Below are positions 9,112 to 18,457 of a DNA stretch of 64,000 nucleotides, one piece after another (position 1 is the stretch's first letter; each line of letters begins with the position of its first letter). Source of the DNA: Psychroserpens ponticola (GTDB lineage: Bacteria > Bacteroidota > Bacteroidia > Flavobacteriales > Flavobacteriaceae). The stretch covers positions 3,176,001-3,240,000 of the forward strand of contig NZ_CP116221.1 in the NCBI RefSeq assembly GCF_023556315.2, read 5' to 3'. The notes under the pieces are model-generated. The model was not told where the DNA came from. It saw only the letters and a list, made by a program, of their open reading frames with translations, and made no database searches. The position numbers and the translations under genes were made by a program.

Positions 9112-11145
9112 GTGAAATCTCTTAATTTTATAATCATCAAGTTAACGTTCTGTTTAGTAACAGGCATTCTATTTTCGTATTATTTTACCCTAACATTATG
9201 TCATTGGCTTTGTGTTACAATAGGGTTACTTATTGTTTTATTTATAATGCTTCATTTTTCAGGTCGAACACTAAAAAAAGCAATTTGGTTTGGAGTTGTT
9301 GCATATCTGGTAATGTTTAGTTTAGGTATATTATCATATAATTCTCATCAACACAAAAACTATCCTAGTCACTATATCAATATTAAAAACATTGAAGCAT
9401 TCATCTCAAATGAAATAACTTTAAGAATAAAAGAACGACTTAAACCAACGCGATATCACAATAAATACGTTGTAGAATTATTAAAAGTAAATCAGATAAA
9501 TACACAAGGAAACGTACTATTAAATATTGAAAAAAATGATAAATCAAAATTATATGACGTTGATGAAGTCTTATTAATTCGCACAGCATTTCAAGAAATA
9601 AAAAATCCGCTAAATCCAAATCAATTCAATTACAAAGCCTATTTAGAAAAACAATACATCTATCATCAACTATTTACAGAACAGCAACTCGTATTTCAAA
9701 TATCTTCAACAAGAGAAACTATTTTAGGTTATGCTGATGATTTAAGACAAACTATAAATACAAAATTAAAGGGTTTCAATTTTAAACCAGAAGAATTAGC
9801 CATTATAAACGCACTCATTCTAGGTCAAAGACAAGACATGAATCGGGATATGTATACGGATTATGCTAATGCTGGAGCAATCCATATACTAGCCGTTTCA
9901 GGATTACATGTTGGCATCATACTAATGATGCTAAATTTTATATTAAGACCTTTAGAAAATTTAAAACGAGGTAGCACCATAAAAGTTATAATCATACTTA
10001 TTTTATTGTGGAGTTTTGCCGTAGTTGCAGGATTATCGGCTTCGGTAACTAGAGCAGTAACTATGTTTAGTATTGTTGCTATAGCCATGCATTTGAAACG
10101 TCGAACGAACATTTACAACACGTTATCTATTTCTATATTTATACTGCTTTTAGTAAAACCAATGTTTTTATTTGATGTTGGTTTTCAAATGAGTTATTTA
10201 GCTGTGTTTGCAATAGTTTCAATTCAACCACTATTGCAAAAACTATGGATGCCTAAATGGAAAGTTACAAATTACTTCTGGCAGATATTCACAGTGACAA
10301 TCGCTGCTCAATTAGGAGTAGCACCAATTAGTTTATTTTACTTTCATCAATTCCCAGGATTGTTTTTCATTTCAAATCTAGCCATTATCCCCTTTTTAGG
10401 TTTGATCTTAGGTTTTGGTATTTTAGTGATTCTATTATCACTTTTAAATGTACTTCCTGAAGCCATTGCAAATCTCTACGGAAGCCTTATTAGCTCAATG
10501 AATTATATAGTAACATGGGTTTCTAAACAAGAATCATTTCTAATAAAAGACATTTCTTTTGAATTTACTCACGTTATTTCAACTTATCTCTTTTTGTTTG
10601 CTTTGATTTTAGTGTATAAAAAATTTCGATTTAAACAAATCACATTTCTATTAGTGTCTATATTGATATTACAAAGTGTTTCAATCTATACAAAAAGCAA
10701 AAATAGCGCTGAAGCTTTTATTATATTCCATAAAACCAGATATAGTGTCATCGGAAAAAAGCAAAATACAAGTTTAAAAGTATGGCATAATTTAGACAGT
10801 AGTGCTGTAAAAACCGAAAAAATGTTAAGCAGCTACAACGTTGGAAGCTTTATAAAGTCTATCACATATGATTCTTTACACAATGTATATAAAACGCCAC
10901 ATAAGACACTTTTAGTCATTGATAGTGTTGGTATTTACCAAGTACGTTTTAAACCAGATATTATTCTCTTAAGGAATTCGCCAAGAATAAATTTAAAACG
11001 GATGATTGATTCTTTACAACCACAACTTATAATTGCAGATGGCAGTAATTATAAATCCTATGTTAAACGTTGGAAAGCAACTTGTTTAAAAGAAAAACTC
11101 CTTTTTCATCAAACAAATGAAAAGGGAGCATTTATTATTAAGTAA
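9112..11145 (+). CDS. comEC: ComEC/Rec2 family competence membrane protein
   Basis: Inner-membrane channel family that carries single-stranded DNA into the cytoplasm during natural transformation. The 677-residue protein has three N-terminal helices and a DUF4131 domain (about 1-200), then the polytopic Competence domain (about 225-520) with the diagnostic HILAVSGLHVGI near residues 261-272 and GLSASVTRA near residue 307. The C-terminal ~130 residues occupy the place of the metallo-beta-lactamase domain but show no HxHxDH motif, a short form common in Bacteroidota. Translation begins at GTG (9112); no better ATG is near. It ends 6 nt before the convergent thioredoxin gene. Confidence 0.9.
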   Translation: MKSLNFIIIKLTFCLVTGILFSYYFTLTLCHWLCVTIGLLIVLFIMLHFSGRTLKKAIWFGVVAYLVMFSLGILSYNSHQHKNYPSHYINIKNIEAFISNEITLRIKERLKPTRYHNKYVVELLKVNQINTQGNVLLNIEKNDKSKLYDVDEVLLIRTAFQEIKNPLNPNQFNYKAYLEKQYIYHQLFTEQQLVFQISSTRETILGYADDLRQTINTKLKGFNFKPEELAIINALILGQRQDMNRDMYTDYANAGAIHILAVSGLHVGIILMMLNFILRPLENLKRGSTIKVIIILILLWSFAVVAGLSASVTRAVTMFSIVAIAMHLKRRTNIYNTLSISIFILLLVKPMFLFDVGFQMSYLAVFAIVSIQPLLQKLWMPKWKVTNYFWQIFTVTIAAQLGVAPISLFYFHQFPGLFFISNLAIIPFLGLILGFGILVILLSLLNVLPEAIANLYGSLISSMNYIVTWVSKQESFLIKDISFEFTHVISTYLFLFALILVYKKFRFKQITFLLVSILILQSVSIYTKSKNSAEAFIIFHKTRYSVIGKKQNTSLKVWHNLDSSAVKTEKMLSSYNVGSFIKSITYDSLHNVYKTPHKTLLVIDSVGIYQVRFKPDIILLRNSPRINLKRMIDSLQPQLIIADGSNYKSYVKRWKATCLKEKLLFHQTNEKGAFIIK

Positions 11146-11151
11146 TTCAAA

Positions 11152-11706
11152 TTATTGCTGAAACTCAGGTTTAAATGCCTCATAGTAGGCATTAAAATCT
11201 TCCTGTGTGGTCATTGACTTAAAGTCATCACCAAGAAATAATTTCAAGTATAATTCAATTTGTTGTGGTTTTTGATAGCCTCTAATTGGAGATATCACTT
11301 TAGCATCAACATCAAAGAATACGATAGTTGGATAAGCACTAACTTTTAAATAACGAGTTAATTCATGCGCGCTATTTCTTCTGTTAGCTAATTCAGCTTT
11401 ATAATTAGGATTACTAAATGTTTTATCATCGTAATCTATTGTAGAGTCACCTTCAGCATCAAACTTAACTGCATAATAATTTTTATTTACAAACTCCACA
11501 ACGTCTTTATTATGGAATGTGTTTTTGTCTAACATTTTACATGGACCACACCAACTTGTGTAAACATCCATCATGATTTTCTTAGGATTTTTCTTTTGAA
11601 GTTCTAAGGCTTCTTCAAAAGTTACCCAATTAATTTCTGCTACTTGAGCAAAACCACTAACCGAAGTTAATAAAGCTAAAACGAATAAGTAAGTTATTTT
11701 TTTCAT
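11152..11706 (-). CDS. Secreted thioredoxin-fold protein
   Basis: A 184-residue protein with a Sec signal peptide (residues 1-20, ending SGFAQ) and a thioredoxin-like domain of the DsbD C-terminal/Thioredoxin_7 kind. The active-site motif is YTSWCGPCKMLD near residues 49-60, and the cis-Pro region is SAYPTIVFFD near residues 124-133. It probably acts as a periplasmic disulfide reductase, with its partner unknown. It lies downstream of a POT transporter gene but a strong terminator separates them, so it likely has its own promoter. Confidence 0.9.
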   Translation of the reverse strand: MKKITYLFVLALLTSVSGFAQVAEINWVTFEEALELQKKNPKKIMMDVYTSWCGPCKMLDKNTFHNKDVVEFVNKNYYAVKFDAEGDSTIDYDDKTFSNPNYKAELANRRNSAHELTRYLKVSAYPTIVFFDVDAKVISPIRGYQKPQQIELYLKLFLGDDFKSMTTQEDFNAYYEAFKPEFQQ

Positions 11707-11742
11707 ATCTGATTTGTTGCAATTTCTGTTCCGAACTTACAA

Positions 11743-11768
11743 AAAATGCTCCAAAAGAGGAGCATTTT
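11743..11768 (-). terminator. Intrinsic terminator after the 706-residue POT gene
   Basis: Arms AAAATGCTCC (11743-11752) and GGAGCATTTT (11759-11768) form a perfect 10-bp stem with a 6-nt loop. On the minus strand the second arm runs into T6, as expected for termination of the gene ending at 11793. Confidence 0.85.
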
Positions 11769-11792
11769 GCGTTTATTTTAACGATTTATTCG

Positions 11793-13913
11793 TTATTTGA
11801 CACCATGCATCAATTTTTTGAGTACAGGATTAAGTGTAAATACTAATAGTCCAGCAACAAATGGCACTATTGTAAATATTAAAAAGAATGTAGATAAACT
11901 ATATTCTTTAGTAATATTTTCTATTTGCCCACCTAATACTGCTGCTAATTTATTTCCAATTGCAATAGCTAGGTACCACATACCAAACATTAGAGCAATC
12001 ATACGTGCTGGCACCAATTTACTTACATAAGACAAGCCTACAGGTGACAAACAAAGCTCTCCAAGTGTGTGAAATAAATAAGCTAATATTAACCAAACCA
12101 TACTTACTTTAACACCATCAACAATACCCATTGATCCAAAAGCCAACAAACCAAAGCCTATTGCCATAACAACTAGGCCAATTGCATATTTAGTTGCTGC
12201 TGAAGGGTTGTACTTACTTTCCCACCATTTTGAAAAGAATGAAGCAAAAACAATAATAAAAAATGAATTCAAAATACTAAACCAAGATACAGTGATTTCA
12301 ACTTCATTATCTCTTACTTTGGTTACTGTAGCATTAACAAAACCATTATCTTTGTTTATTGATTCAGAATGACTTAATAACCTCTGTTTCACTTCTTCAG
12401 AGGAGATAAAAGAAAACTCTGTTAATTCTTTATTTTTATTTATAATTAGTTTTTTATCGCCTACTTTATAATCAGCAAAAGGTTCTCCAACAGTTATGGT
12501 TTTAGAAACTATTTTTTGAGAAGAATTTGCATTCATACCATGAGTAACAGGAGTATATTTAAACTGTAATTCTCCTTGTTCATTCTTTTTTTGAATGCCC
12601 TTTTCATCTAAATCTGGTTGCTCTACAGCATTATAACTTACATCATAAGCCGTTGTATTAAAATCTCTATTTAGCATCCATCCAACAATTGCCCACATTG
12701 CAACAAAACAGATCACTAAAACAATATTAGAGCCTGGAATTTTACTATATGTTTTTTTCCATAAAACATAAAGGACGTATGAAATAATTATAAGAGGAAC
12801 TACTGTCAACAATGTATTCACTATATTAAAAATAGTAGCAGAAGATCCACTTAACAAGCGATCTACATTATCTCTCGCAAAAATCACTAATGATGATGCG
12901 CCTTGTTCAAACGACAACCAAAAGAATACAGTAAAAAAGGCAAATATGATAAATGCAAACATTCTGTGTCTAACTACTTTTGTGTAACGCAATATTCGAC
13001 CAATTGCTAAAAACACAAACAAAGCCAAAGCAACTAATACAGCTACATATTGCCCTTCAAAATCACCAATTTGTAATGCAGAAAAAATATCTATTCCTGC
13101 AATTTTAGACATTGGATCATTAATAGCATAACCTAAACCAAGTACTGATGATAGCACTATTAATATTTTATCTAATGATGTAAATGGATTTGGCTTTTCT
13201 TCAACTTCAGTTTCATCGACAACAATACTTTCTTCATTGATGTTTTGAGGCAACTCAACCTCGTGTACTTTTGAAGGTTTAGCACCTATCTTTCCAAAAA
13301 GACTTCCTGCTAACCAAAATTGAATTGTACCTAAAAGCATAAAAATTCCAGCAAGACCAAAACCATAAGCCCATCCAACTTTTTCAGCTAAATAACCACA
13401 AAGCATCATTCCAAAAAATGCACCAGCATTAACACCCATATAATAAATGGTATAAGCACCATCCTTTTTTTCTGGATTCTTTTTATACATTTCTGAAATC
13501 ATAGAGGTCATTGTTGGCTTAAAAAACCCTGTTCCTATAACTAATAAAACTAATCCAAGATATAAAGAGAATTCTGTTTCTAATGCCATAGATGCATGAC
13601 CTAAAGTCATAATTAAAGACCCAATGATTACTGCCCACCTATAACCTGTATATTTATCAGCAATCCAACCTCCAATAATCGGTGTTATATAAAGAAGCAT
13701 AGCATAAGTACCAAAAAGAGCTCCTGCATTTTCAACTGACCATTCCCAACCTGGATTGTATCCTATTGCAGCCATGGTTAAGAAATTCACCAAAAGAACA
13801 CGCATCCCATAAAATGAAAAACGCTCCCACATTTCAGTAAAAAACAAAACGAACAAACCTGCTGGATGTCCAATGACTTTGTCTTTAAATAGATTTTCGA
13901 TATCAGTATTCAT
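11793..13913 (-). CDS. Proton-dependent oligopeptide (POT/PTR) transporter with large insertion
   Basis: Inner-membrane MFS importer for di- and tripeptides. The 706-residue protein carries the POT signature FFTEMWERFSFYGMR near residues 24-38 (ExxERF) and a variant PTR2 motif YYMGVNAGAFFG near residues 158-169. About 14 hydrophobic helices are visible. A hydrophilic stretch of about 120 residues (about 412-535) separates helices in the C-terminal half, extending it well beyond the roughly 500 residues of classical members. The next gene upstream is a paralogue; each has its own downstream hairpin. Confidence 0.93.
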   Translation of the reverse strand: MNTDIENLFKDKVIGHPAGLFVLFFTEMWERFSFYGMRVLLVNFLTMAAIGYNPGWEWSVENAGALFGTYAMLLYITPIIGGWIADKYTGYRWAVIIGSLIMTLGHASMALETEFSLYLGLVLLVIGTGFFKPTMTSMISEMYKKNPEKKDGAYTIYYMGVNAGAFFGMMLCGYLAEKVGWAYGFGLAGIFMLLGTIQFWLAGSLFGKIGAKPSKVHEVELPQNINEESIVVDETEVEEKPNPFTSLDKILIVLSSVLGLGYAINDPMSKIAGIDIFSALQIGDFEGQYVAVLVALALFVFLAIGRILRYTKVVRHRMFAFIIFAFFTVFFWLSFEQGASSLVIFARDNVDRLLSGSSATIFNIVNTLLTVVPLIIISYVLYVLWKKTYSKIPGSNIVLVICFVAMWAIVGWMLNRDFNTTAYDVSYNAVEQPDLDEKGIQKKNEQGELQFKYTPVTHGMNANSSQKIVSKTITVGEPFADYKVGDKKLIINKNKELTEFSFISSEEVKQRLLSHSESINKDNGFVNATVTKVRDNEVEITVSWFSILNSFFIIVFASFFSKWWESKYNPSAATKYAIGLVVMAIGFGLLAFGSMGIVDGVKVSMVWLILAYLFHTLGELCLSPVGLSYVSKLVPARMIALMFGMWYLAIAIGNKLAAVLGGQIENITKEYSLSTFFLIFTIVPFVAGLLVFTLNPVLKKLMHGVK

Positions 13914-13938
13914 AAAAGAAAGTTTAGTTATAAGAAGA

Positions 13939-13960
13939 AAACCCTCAAAAAAGAGGGTTT
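13939..13960 (-). terminator. Intrinsic terminator after the 659-residue POT gene
   Basis: Arms AAACCCTC (13939-13946) and GAGGGTTT (13953-13960) with a 6-nt loop; on the minus strand a pyrimidine-rich T tract follows. It separates the two POT genes. Confidence 0.75.
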
Positions 13961-13979
13961 ATATATTGTTATGTAATTA

Positions 13980-15959
13980 TTAATTATCTGCTAATTCAAA
14001 TCCTTCTGCTTCATCATTATGCATTTCAACTTCATTATCTTCAGCTCCATGTGTTAAACGTTTTAAAGGTTTTAACAATACGATAACCAATAAACCGAAG
14101 ATTACAGTAAAAATAGTTATTCCTGCAAATGTTTTAAATTCTTGTTTTGTCTGCTGTTCTTCTAATACAAAAGAAACTTCATAGTTTTTACCATCACCTA
14201 TATTTTTTCTATTTAATAATTTTTCTTCATTCTTTTGAAATGTTAATTCCGTATGAAAAGGGATTGCTTTAGAAACTTTATTTTCAGTTAAATATGATTT
14301 CAGATTTGCTGTAAAATCATTTTTATCGTCTTTTGTAATATTAAATAAATGATTAATATTTTCTTTAGTAACCACTTCTTCAAAAACAATATTATTGTTT
14401 TCTAAATAAACATCTGCTTTAATTTTAAATTCTTGATCTCTTGATATTGGAAAATCAAATGCTTTAAATTCTTTTCCTATATCATCAGTAAGAGTTAAGG
14501 TGTCTTTAGTAACAAATACATTAATATCACTTTTACTTGCAATCATTTTTGCCTCGTAAGGCTTTAATTGAGCATATTCACCTATGATTCCCGCAACTTT
14601 TCCTCCAAGTCCAGTAGCTGCAAAATATAATCCCATCATTAACGATGCATATTTAACAGGTGCCAATTTAGTAACAAATGATAAAGACACAGGTGAAGAG
14701 CACAACTCTCCAATAGTATGAAATAGATATGCTAAAACTAACCATTGCATTCCTGAATGACCTTCAATACTATATTCTCTAACAGCAAAAACCATAAACA
14801 CAAAGCCTAAGCCCATGATAATTGTTCCTGTAGCCATTTTAAATAATGAAGACGCTTCTTTATTTTTAAGCTTACGTTTTGCCCAAATATTAGCAATCCA
14901 AACTGCTAATAATATAATAAATCCAGCATTTAAACCTTGAAACATAGGCGTTGGGATTAAATACCCTAACAACATTCTATTTGTTTTCTGTTCTGTGTAA
15001 ATACTCATTAAGCCACCAGCTTGTTCAAATGCTCCCCAAAAAACAATGACTAATAAAAAAGATAAAAGCACTACTAAAAATCGATCTTTTTCAATTTGTG
15101 TTTCCAAACTTTTAAATATCATCATCAATAATCCTACTACAAATGACAAAAAGATAAATAACGCACCATAGCCCCAATGATCAACACCTTCAAAAGTAAA
15201 TCCTGCATATAAAGAAAATGCTAATAAAATTACAAAAATCACTAATTGCAAAGGTGATTTAAAGATGTTTGAAAACAACTTAACCATTGAAACATCATTT
15301 TTCGTTTCTTCAACTGTCGGTTTATTACCAACATGCTTGATATATTTTTGTCCCCAAACATAGACAAAAAGTCCTAATAACATTGCAATTCCTGCCATAC
15401 CAAAACCTGCGTGCCAACCCCATTTTGCTACAATCATTCCTACAAATGTAGTTGCTAACAATGACCCTAAATTAATTCCAATATAAAAAATACTGAAGCC
15501 TTTATCTCTTCTGATATCTCCTTTTTTATACAATCCTCCAACCATTGTTGAAATGTTAGGTTTTAAACAACCAACACCCAAAATAATTAAGCCTAAACCT
15601 GTAAAGAAAGCCCAATCAGCTTCTATTGCTAATGTACCATGACCTAAACACAAGATAATTGCTCCAAGCATGACTGCTTTTTTTTGTCCTAGATATTTAT
15701 CTGCTAAAATTCCTCCAGGAATAGAAACCACATATACCAACATAACATACCAACCATATAACTGCAATGCTTCAATTTTTGACCAACCTAAACCTGGACC
15801 ATCTTTATGGCCTGCCTTTGCAATCATATAAATTACAAGTAATGCACGCATTCCATAATATGAAAAGCGTTCCCACATTTCAGTAAAAAACAGAACATAA
15901 AGTCCTATTGGATGTCCCCAAAGTTCTTTTTGGTGAGGTTTTAGTGTTGTTGTTGACAT
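13980..15959 (-). CDS. Proton-dependent oligopeptide (POT/PTR) transporter
   Basis: Second POT family di/tripeptide:proton symporter, 659 residues. It has FFTEMWERFSYYGMR near residues 24-38 and the PTR2 motif FYIGINLGSLL near residues 157-167, closer to the consensus than its neighbour. A soluble insertion of about 130 residues (about 470-605) lies before the last membrane helix, where the neighbouring paralogue has its insertion earlier. It is transcribed away from HMG-CoA reductase. Two adjacent peptide importers fit a protein-degrading marine lifestyle (inference). Confidence 0.94.
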   Translation of the reverse strand: MSTTTLKPHQKELWGHPIGLYVLFFTEMWERFSYYGMRALLVIYMIAKAGHKDGPGLGWSKIEALQLYGWYVMLVYVVSIPGGILADKYLGQKKAVMLGAIILCLGHGTLAIEADWAFFTGLGLIILGVGCLKPNISTMVGGLYKKGDIRRDKGFSIFYIGINLGSLLATTFVGMIVAKWGWHAGFGMAGIAMLLGLFVYVWGQKYIKHVGNKPTVEETKNDVSMVKLFSNIFKSPLQLVIFVILLAFSLYAGFTFEGVDHWGYGALFIFLSFVVGLLMMIFKSLETQIEKDRFLVVLLSFLLVIVFWGAFEQAGGLMSIYTEQKTNRMLLGYLIPTPMFQGLNAGFIILLAVWIANIWAKRKLKNKEASSLFKMATGTIIMGLGFVFMVFAVREYSIEGHSGMQWLVLAYLFHTIGELCSSPVSLSFVTKLAPVKYASLMMGLYFAATGLGGKVAGIIGEYAQLKPYEAKMIASKSDINVFVTKDTLTLTDDIGKEFKAFDFPISRDQEFKIKADVYLENNNIVFEEVVTKENINHLFNITKDDKNDFTANLKSYLTENKVSKAIPFHTELTFQKNEEKLLNRKNIGDGKNYEVSFVLEEQQTKQEFKTFAGITIFTVIFGLLVIVLLKPLKRLTHGAEDNEVEMHNDEAEGFELADN

Positions 15960-16129
15960 AAAAATTAGTGTTAGTTAGTTTTTTCACTGTTCTTAATGAA
16001 GCATCAAGAATCGTGCTATTTTTTGATAAAAATATGTCAAGTTTACTAAAAATTAAGCAAAAAACACCAACTATTAACAGTTAAATATGCAATTATCATA
16101 ACAGTAAAGAAAATTACACACAAGAATAG

Positions 16130-16137
16130 TATCTTTG
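16130..16137 (+). promoter_or_regulatory. Promoter -7 element for the HMG-CoA reductase operon
   Basis: TATCTTTG matches TAnnTTTG and ends 19 nt before the ATG at 16157. No clear -33 TTTG was found. Confidence 0.55.
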
Positions 16138-16156
16138 TATCCTTAAATTCAAGTTA

Positions 16157-17464
16157 ATGCATAAAACTATTACTGGTTTTTCTAAATTGTCGAAATCTGA
16201 TAAAATCGATTGGATAGTAGATACTTATTTTCCAAATAACAATAGTGCCAAAATCATACTCAAACAATATTGGAACAGTGACAATAAACTCCAGCAGTTA
16301 CATGATGAATTTATAGAAAACACAATAACCAACTACTATCTTCCTTTTGGCGTTGCTCCAAATTTTTTAATTAATGGTAAAACTTATACCATACCAATGA
16401 CGATTGAAGAAAGTTCGGTTGTGGCTGCTGCAAGTAAAGCTGCAAAATTTTGGTTTGATCGTGGTGGATTTAAAACGGAAGTGATTTCAACTACAAAAAT
16501 TGGACAAGTTCATTTTACATATGATGGAAACACCGAAGAATTAACGTCCTTTTTTAAAGGAATGAAATCTAAATTTTTTGAAGACACGACTTCTATCACT
16601 AAAAGCATGAATAATCGTGGTGGTGGTATTCTTGATATTGAACTTAAAAACCAAACAGAAAAGCTCAATAATTATTATCAATTACATGCCACTTTTGAAA
16701 CCATGGATGCCATGGGAGCAAATTTCATAAATAGTTGCTTAGAACAATTCGCAATAACTCTTAAATCTGAAGCAAAAACAACTTTGAAAGGCAATTTAAA
16801 TGTCGTAATGAGTATTTTATCTAACTACGTTCCAAACTGTTTAGTTAGGGCTGAAGTGAATTGTAAAATTGAGGATTTAACTGAAAATCCAAATGTATCT
16901 CCAGAGGCTTTCGCTGAAAAATTCATACAAGCTGTAAGAATAGCAGAAATTGAACCTTATCGAGCTGTAACTCATAACAAAGGCATTATGAATGGTATAG
17001 ATGCTGTGGTTTTAGCAACTGGAAACGATTTTAGAGCAGTTGAGGCAGGAGTACATGCCTACGCGTCCAGAAATGGGTCATACTCAAGTTTAACTCATGC
17101 TGAAGTAAAAGATGGTACGTTCAAATTTTGGATGGAAATCCCTTTAGCTCTCGGAACTGTTGGTGGTTTAACAAGTTTGCATCCTTTGGTGAAATTAGCT
17201 TTAGAAATGCTTGGCAAACCTTCAGCAAAAGAACTCATGCAAATTGTTGCTGTTGCAGGATTAGCACAAAATTTTGCAGCATTACGTTCACTGACAACTA
17301 CTGGAATTCAAGAAGGACACATGAAAATGCACCTTATGAATATTTTAAACCAATTTGAAGCCACTACAGAAGAAAAAGACAAACTTGTGTCACATTTTAA
17401 AACACATACTGTAACCCATAGCTCTGTTGTGGAAGCAATTACTAATTTAAGAGCCAACCACTAG
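16157..17464 (+). CDS. Hydroxymethylglutaryl-CoA reductase, class II
   Basis: HMG-CoA reductase interconverts HMG-CoA and mevalonate with NAD(P)H. The 435-residue protein has the class II architecture: an N-terminal segment with KLSKSDK, the substrate/cofactor motif DAMGANFINSC near residues 183-193 and the catalytic-lysine region HNKGIMNGIDAV near residues 273-284, plus TGNDFRAVEAG. Flavobacteriia generally make isoprenoids by the mevalonate route, so a biosynthetic role is likely even though class II enzymes are often called degradative. Its TAG shares one base with the GTG start of the next gene, so the two are translationally coupled. Confidence 0.95.
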   Translation: MHKTITGFSKLSKSDKIDWIVDTYFPNNNSAKIILKQYWNSDNKLQQLHDEFIENTITNYYLPFGVAPNFLINGKTYTIPMTIEESSVVAAASKAAKFWFDRGGFKTEVISTTKIGQVHFTYDGNTEELTSFFKGMKSKFFEDTTSITKSMNNRGGGILDIELKNQTEKLNNYYQLHATFETMDAMGANFINSCLEQFAITLKSEAKTTLKGNLNVVMSILSNYVPNCLVRAEVNCKIEDLTENPNVSPEAFAEKFIQAVRIAEIEPYRAVTHNKGIMNGIDAVVLATGNDFRAVEAGVHAYASRNGSYSSLTHAEVKDGTFKFWMEIPLALGTVGGLTSLHPLVKLALEMLGKPSAKELMQIVAVAGLAQNFAALRSLTTTGIQEGHMKMHLMNILNQFEATTEEKDKLVSHFKTHTVTHSSVVEAITNLRANH

Positions 17465-18408
17465 TGAAACATTTTTACAGTCATGGAAAATTGCTTCTAA
17501 CTGGAGAATATGTCGTTCTTGATGGTGCTTTGTCATTAGCTATTCCAACAAAATTAGGACAAAATCTAAAGGTGGAAGACAACACTTTTGGTGAATTACA
17601 TTGGATCAGTATTGATGAAAACGGACAGGTTTGGTTTGAAGACACATTTAAAATTCAAACTAATGGGACCCTGAAACAATTGCAGAATGGCAATTCTATT
17701 TCTAATCGGTTACTTCAAGTATTAAACACTGCCAAAAAACTTAATCCTGATTTTTTAGCTGATGAAAAAGGGTATAAAGTTACGACACAACTTGAATTTC
17801 CAAAAATTTGGGGTTTAGGTACATCTTCAACGTTAATCAATAATATTTCAAATTGGGCAAATATCAACCCTTACACCTTACTTGACTTATCTTTTAGTGG
17901 TAGTGGTTATGATATTGCTTGTGCAGAAGCTAACGAGCCTATTACTTACAAGATTAACCAAGATGCAATCTTGAATCAAGTTCAGGATGACAACAAAAGA
18001 GAAATTAAAACAGTTGATTTTAATCCTTCATTTAAAAACGACTTATATTTTGTTCATTTGAATCAAAAGCAAAATAGCAGAGAAGGTATTGCTCAATACC
18101 GAGCAAATACATCAGGTTTAAGCGATGATATTAAAAACATCAATCAAATTACTCGAGATATGATTGATTGTGATTTGTTAGAAGACTTTCAAAAACTAAT
18201 TGATCGTCATGAACAAATCATTTCTAATATCATAAAACAAAAACCCGTTAAAAAACGTTTATTTAAAGACTTTAACGGCAGCATAAAAAGTCTTGGTGCT
18301 TGGGGAGGCGATTTTGTTTTAGCGGCATCTAAAGATGATCCTAAGACTTATTTTAAAGGCAAGGGATTTTCAACTATTATTGCGTTCAACGATATGATTT
18401 TAAAATAA
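17464..18408 (+). CDS. GYDIA family GHMP kinase (mevalonate-kinase-like)
   Basis: A 314-residue GHMP-superfamily kinase. The ATP loop is a variant, WGLGTSSTLINN near residues 115-126, and the family hallmark SGSGYDIACAEA is near residues 147-158; the C-terminal GAWGGDFVLAA near residues 277-287 is the third conserved motif. The N-terminus (FYSHGKLLLTGEYVVLDGA) is typical of mevalonate and phosphomevalonate kinases. The overlap with HMG-CoA reductase supports a mevalonate-pathway step, although the exact substrate is not established. GTG start. Residues about 167-177 (AILNQVQDDNK) are encoded by a palindromic dispersed-repeat-like sequence. Confidence 0.9.
   Translation: MKHFYSHGKLLLTGEYVVLDGALSLAIPTKLGQNLKVEDNTFGELHWISIDENGQVWFEDTFKIQTNGTLKQLQNGNSISNRLLQVLNTAKKLNPDFLADEKGYKVTTQLEFPKIWGLGTSSTLINNISNWANINPYTLLDLSFSGSGYDIACAEANEPITYKINQDAILNQVQDDNKREIKTVDFNPSFKNDLYFVHLNQKQNSREGIAQYRANTSGLSDDIKNINQITRDMIDCDLLEDFQKLIDRHEQIISNIIKQKPVKKRLFKDFNGSIKSLGAWGGDFVLAASKDDPKTYFKGKGFSTIIAFNDMILK
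17962..17992 (+). repeat. Palindromic repeat-like segment inside the GHMP kinase gene
   Basis: TCTTGAA and TTCAGGA flank a short loop and can form a hairpin around 17970-17987, followed by TGACA. The TTGAATCAAGTTCAGGATGACA-like pattern resembles dispersed palindromes I know from flavobacterial genomes (recollection, not a search). It is in frame and translated. Confidence 0.45.
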
Positions 18409-18438
18409 AAAAAGCTTCACATAACGTGAAGCTTTTTT
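18407..18438. terminator. Bidirectional intrinsic terminator
   Basis: Arms AGCTTCAC (18413-18420) and GTGAAGCT (18426-18433) with a 5-nt loop, flanked by A7 and T7. The symmetry serves both the + strand GHMP kinase gene and the convergent - strand PpiD gene. Confidence 0.9.
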
Positions 18439-18457
18439 TATATTTCAATTACAAACT

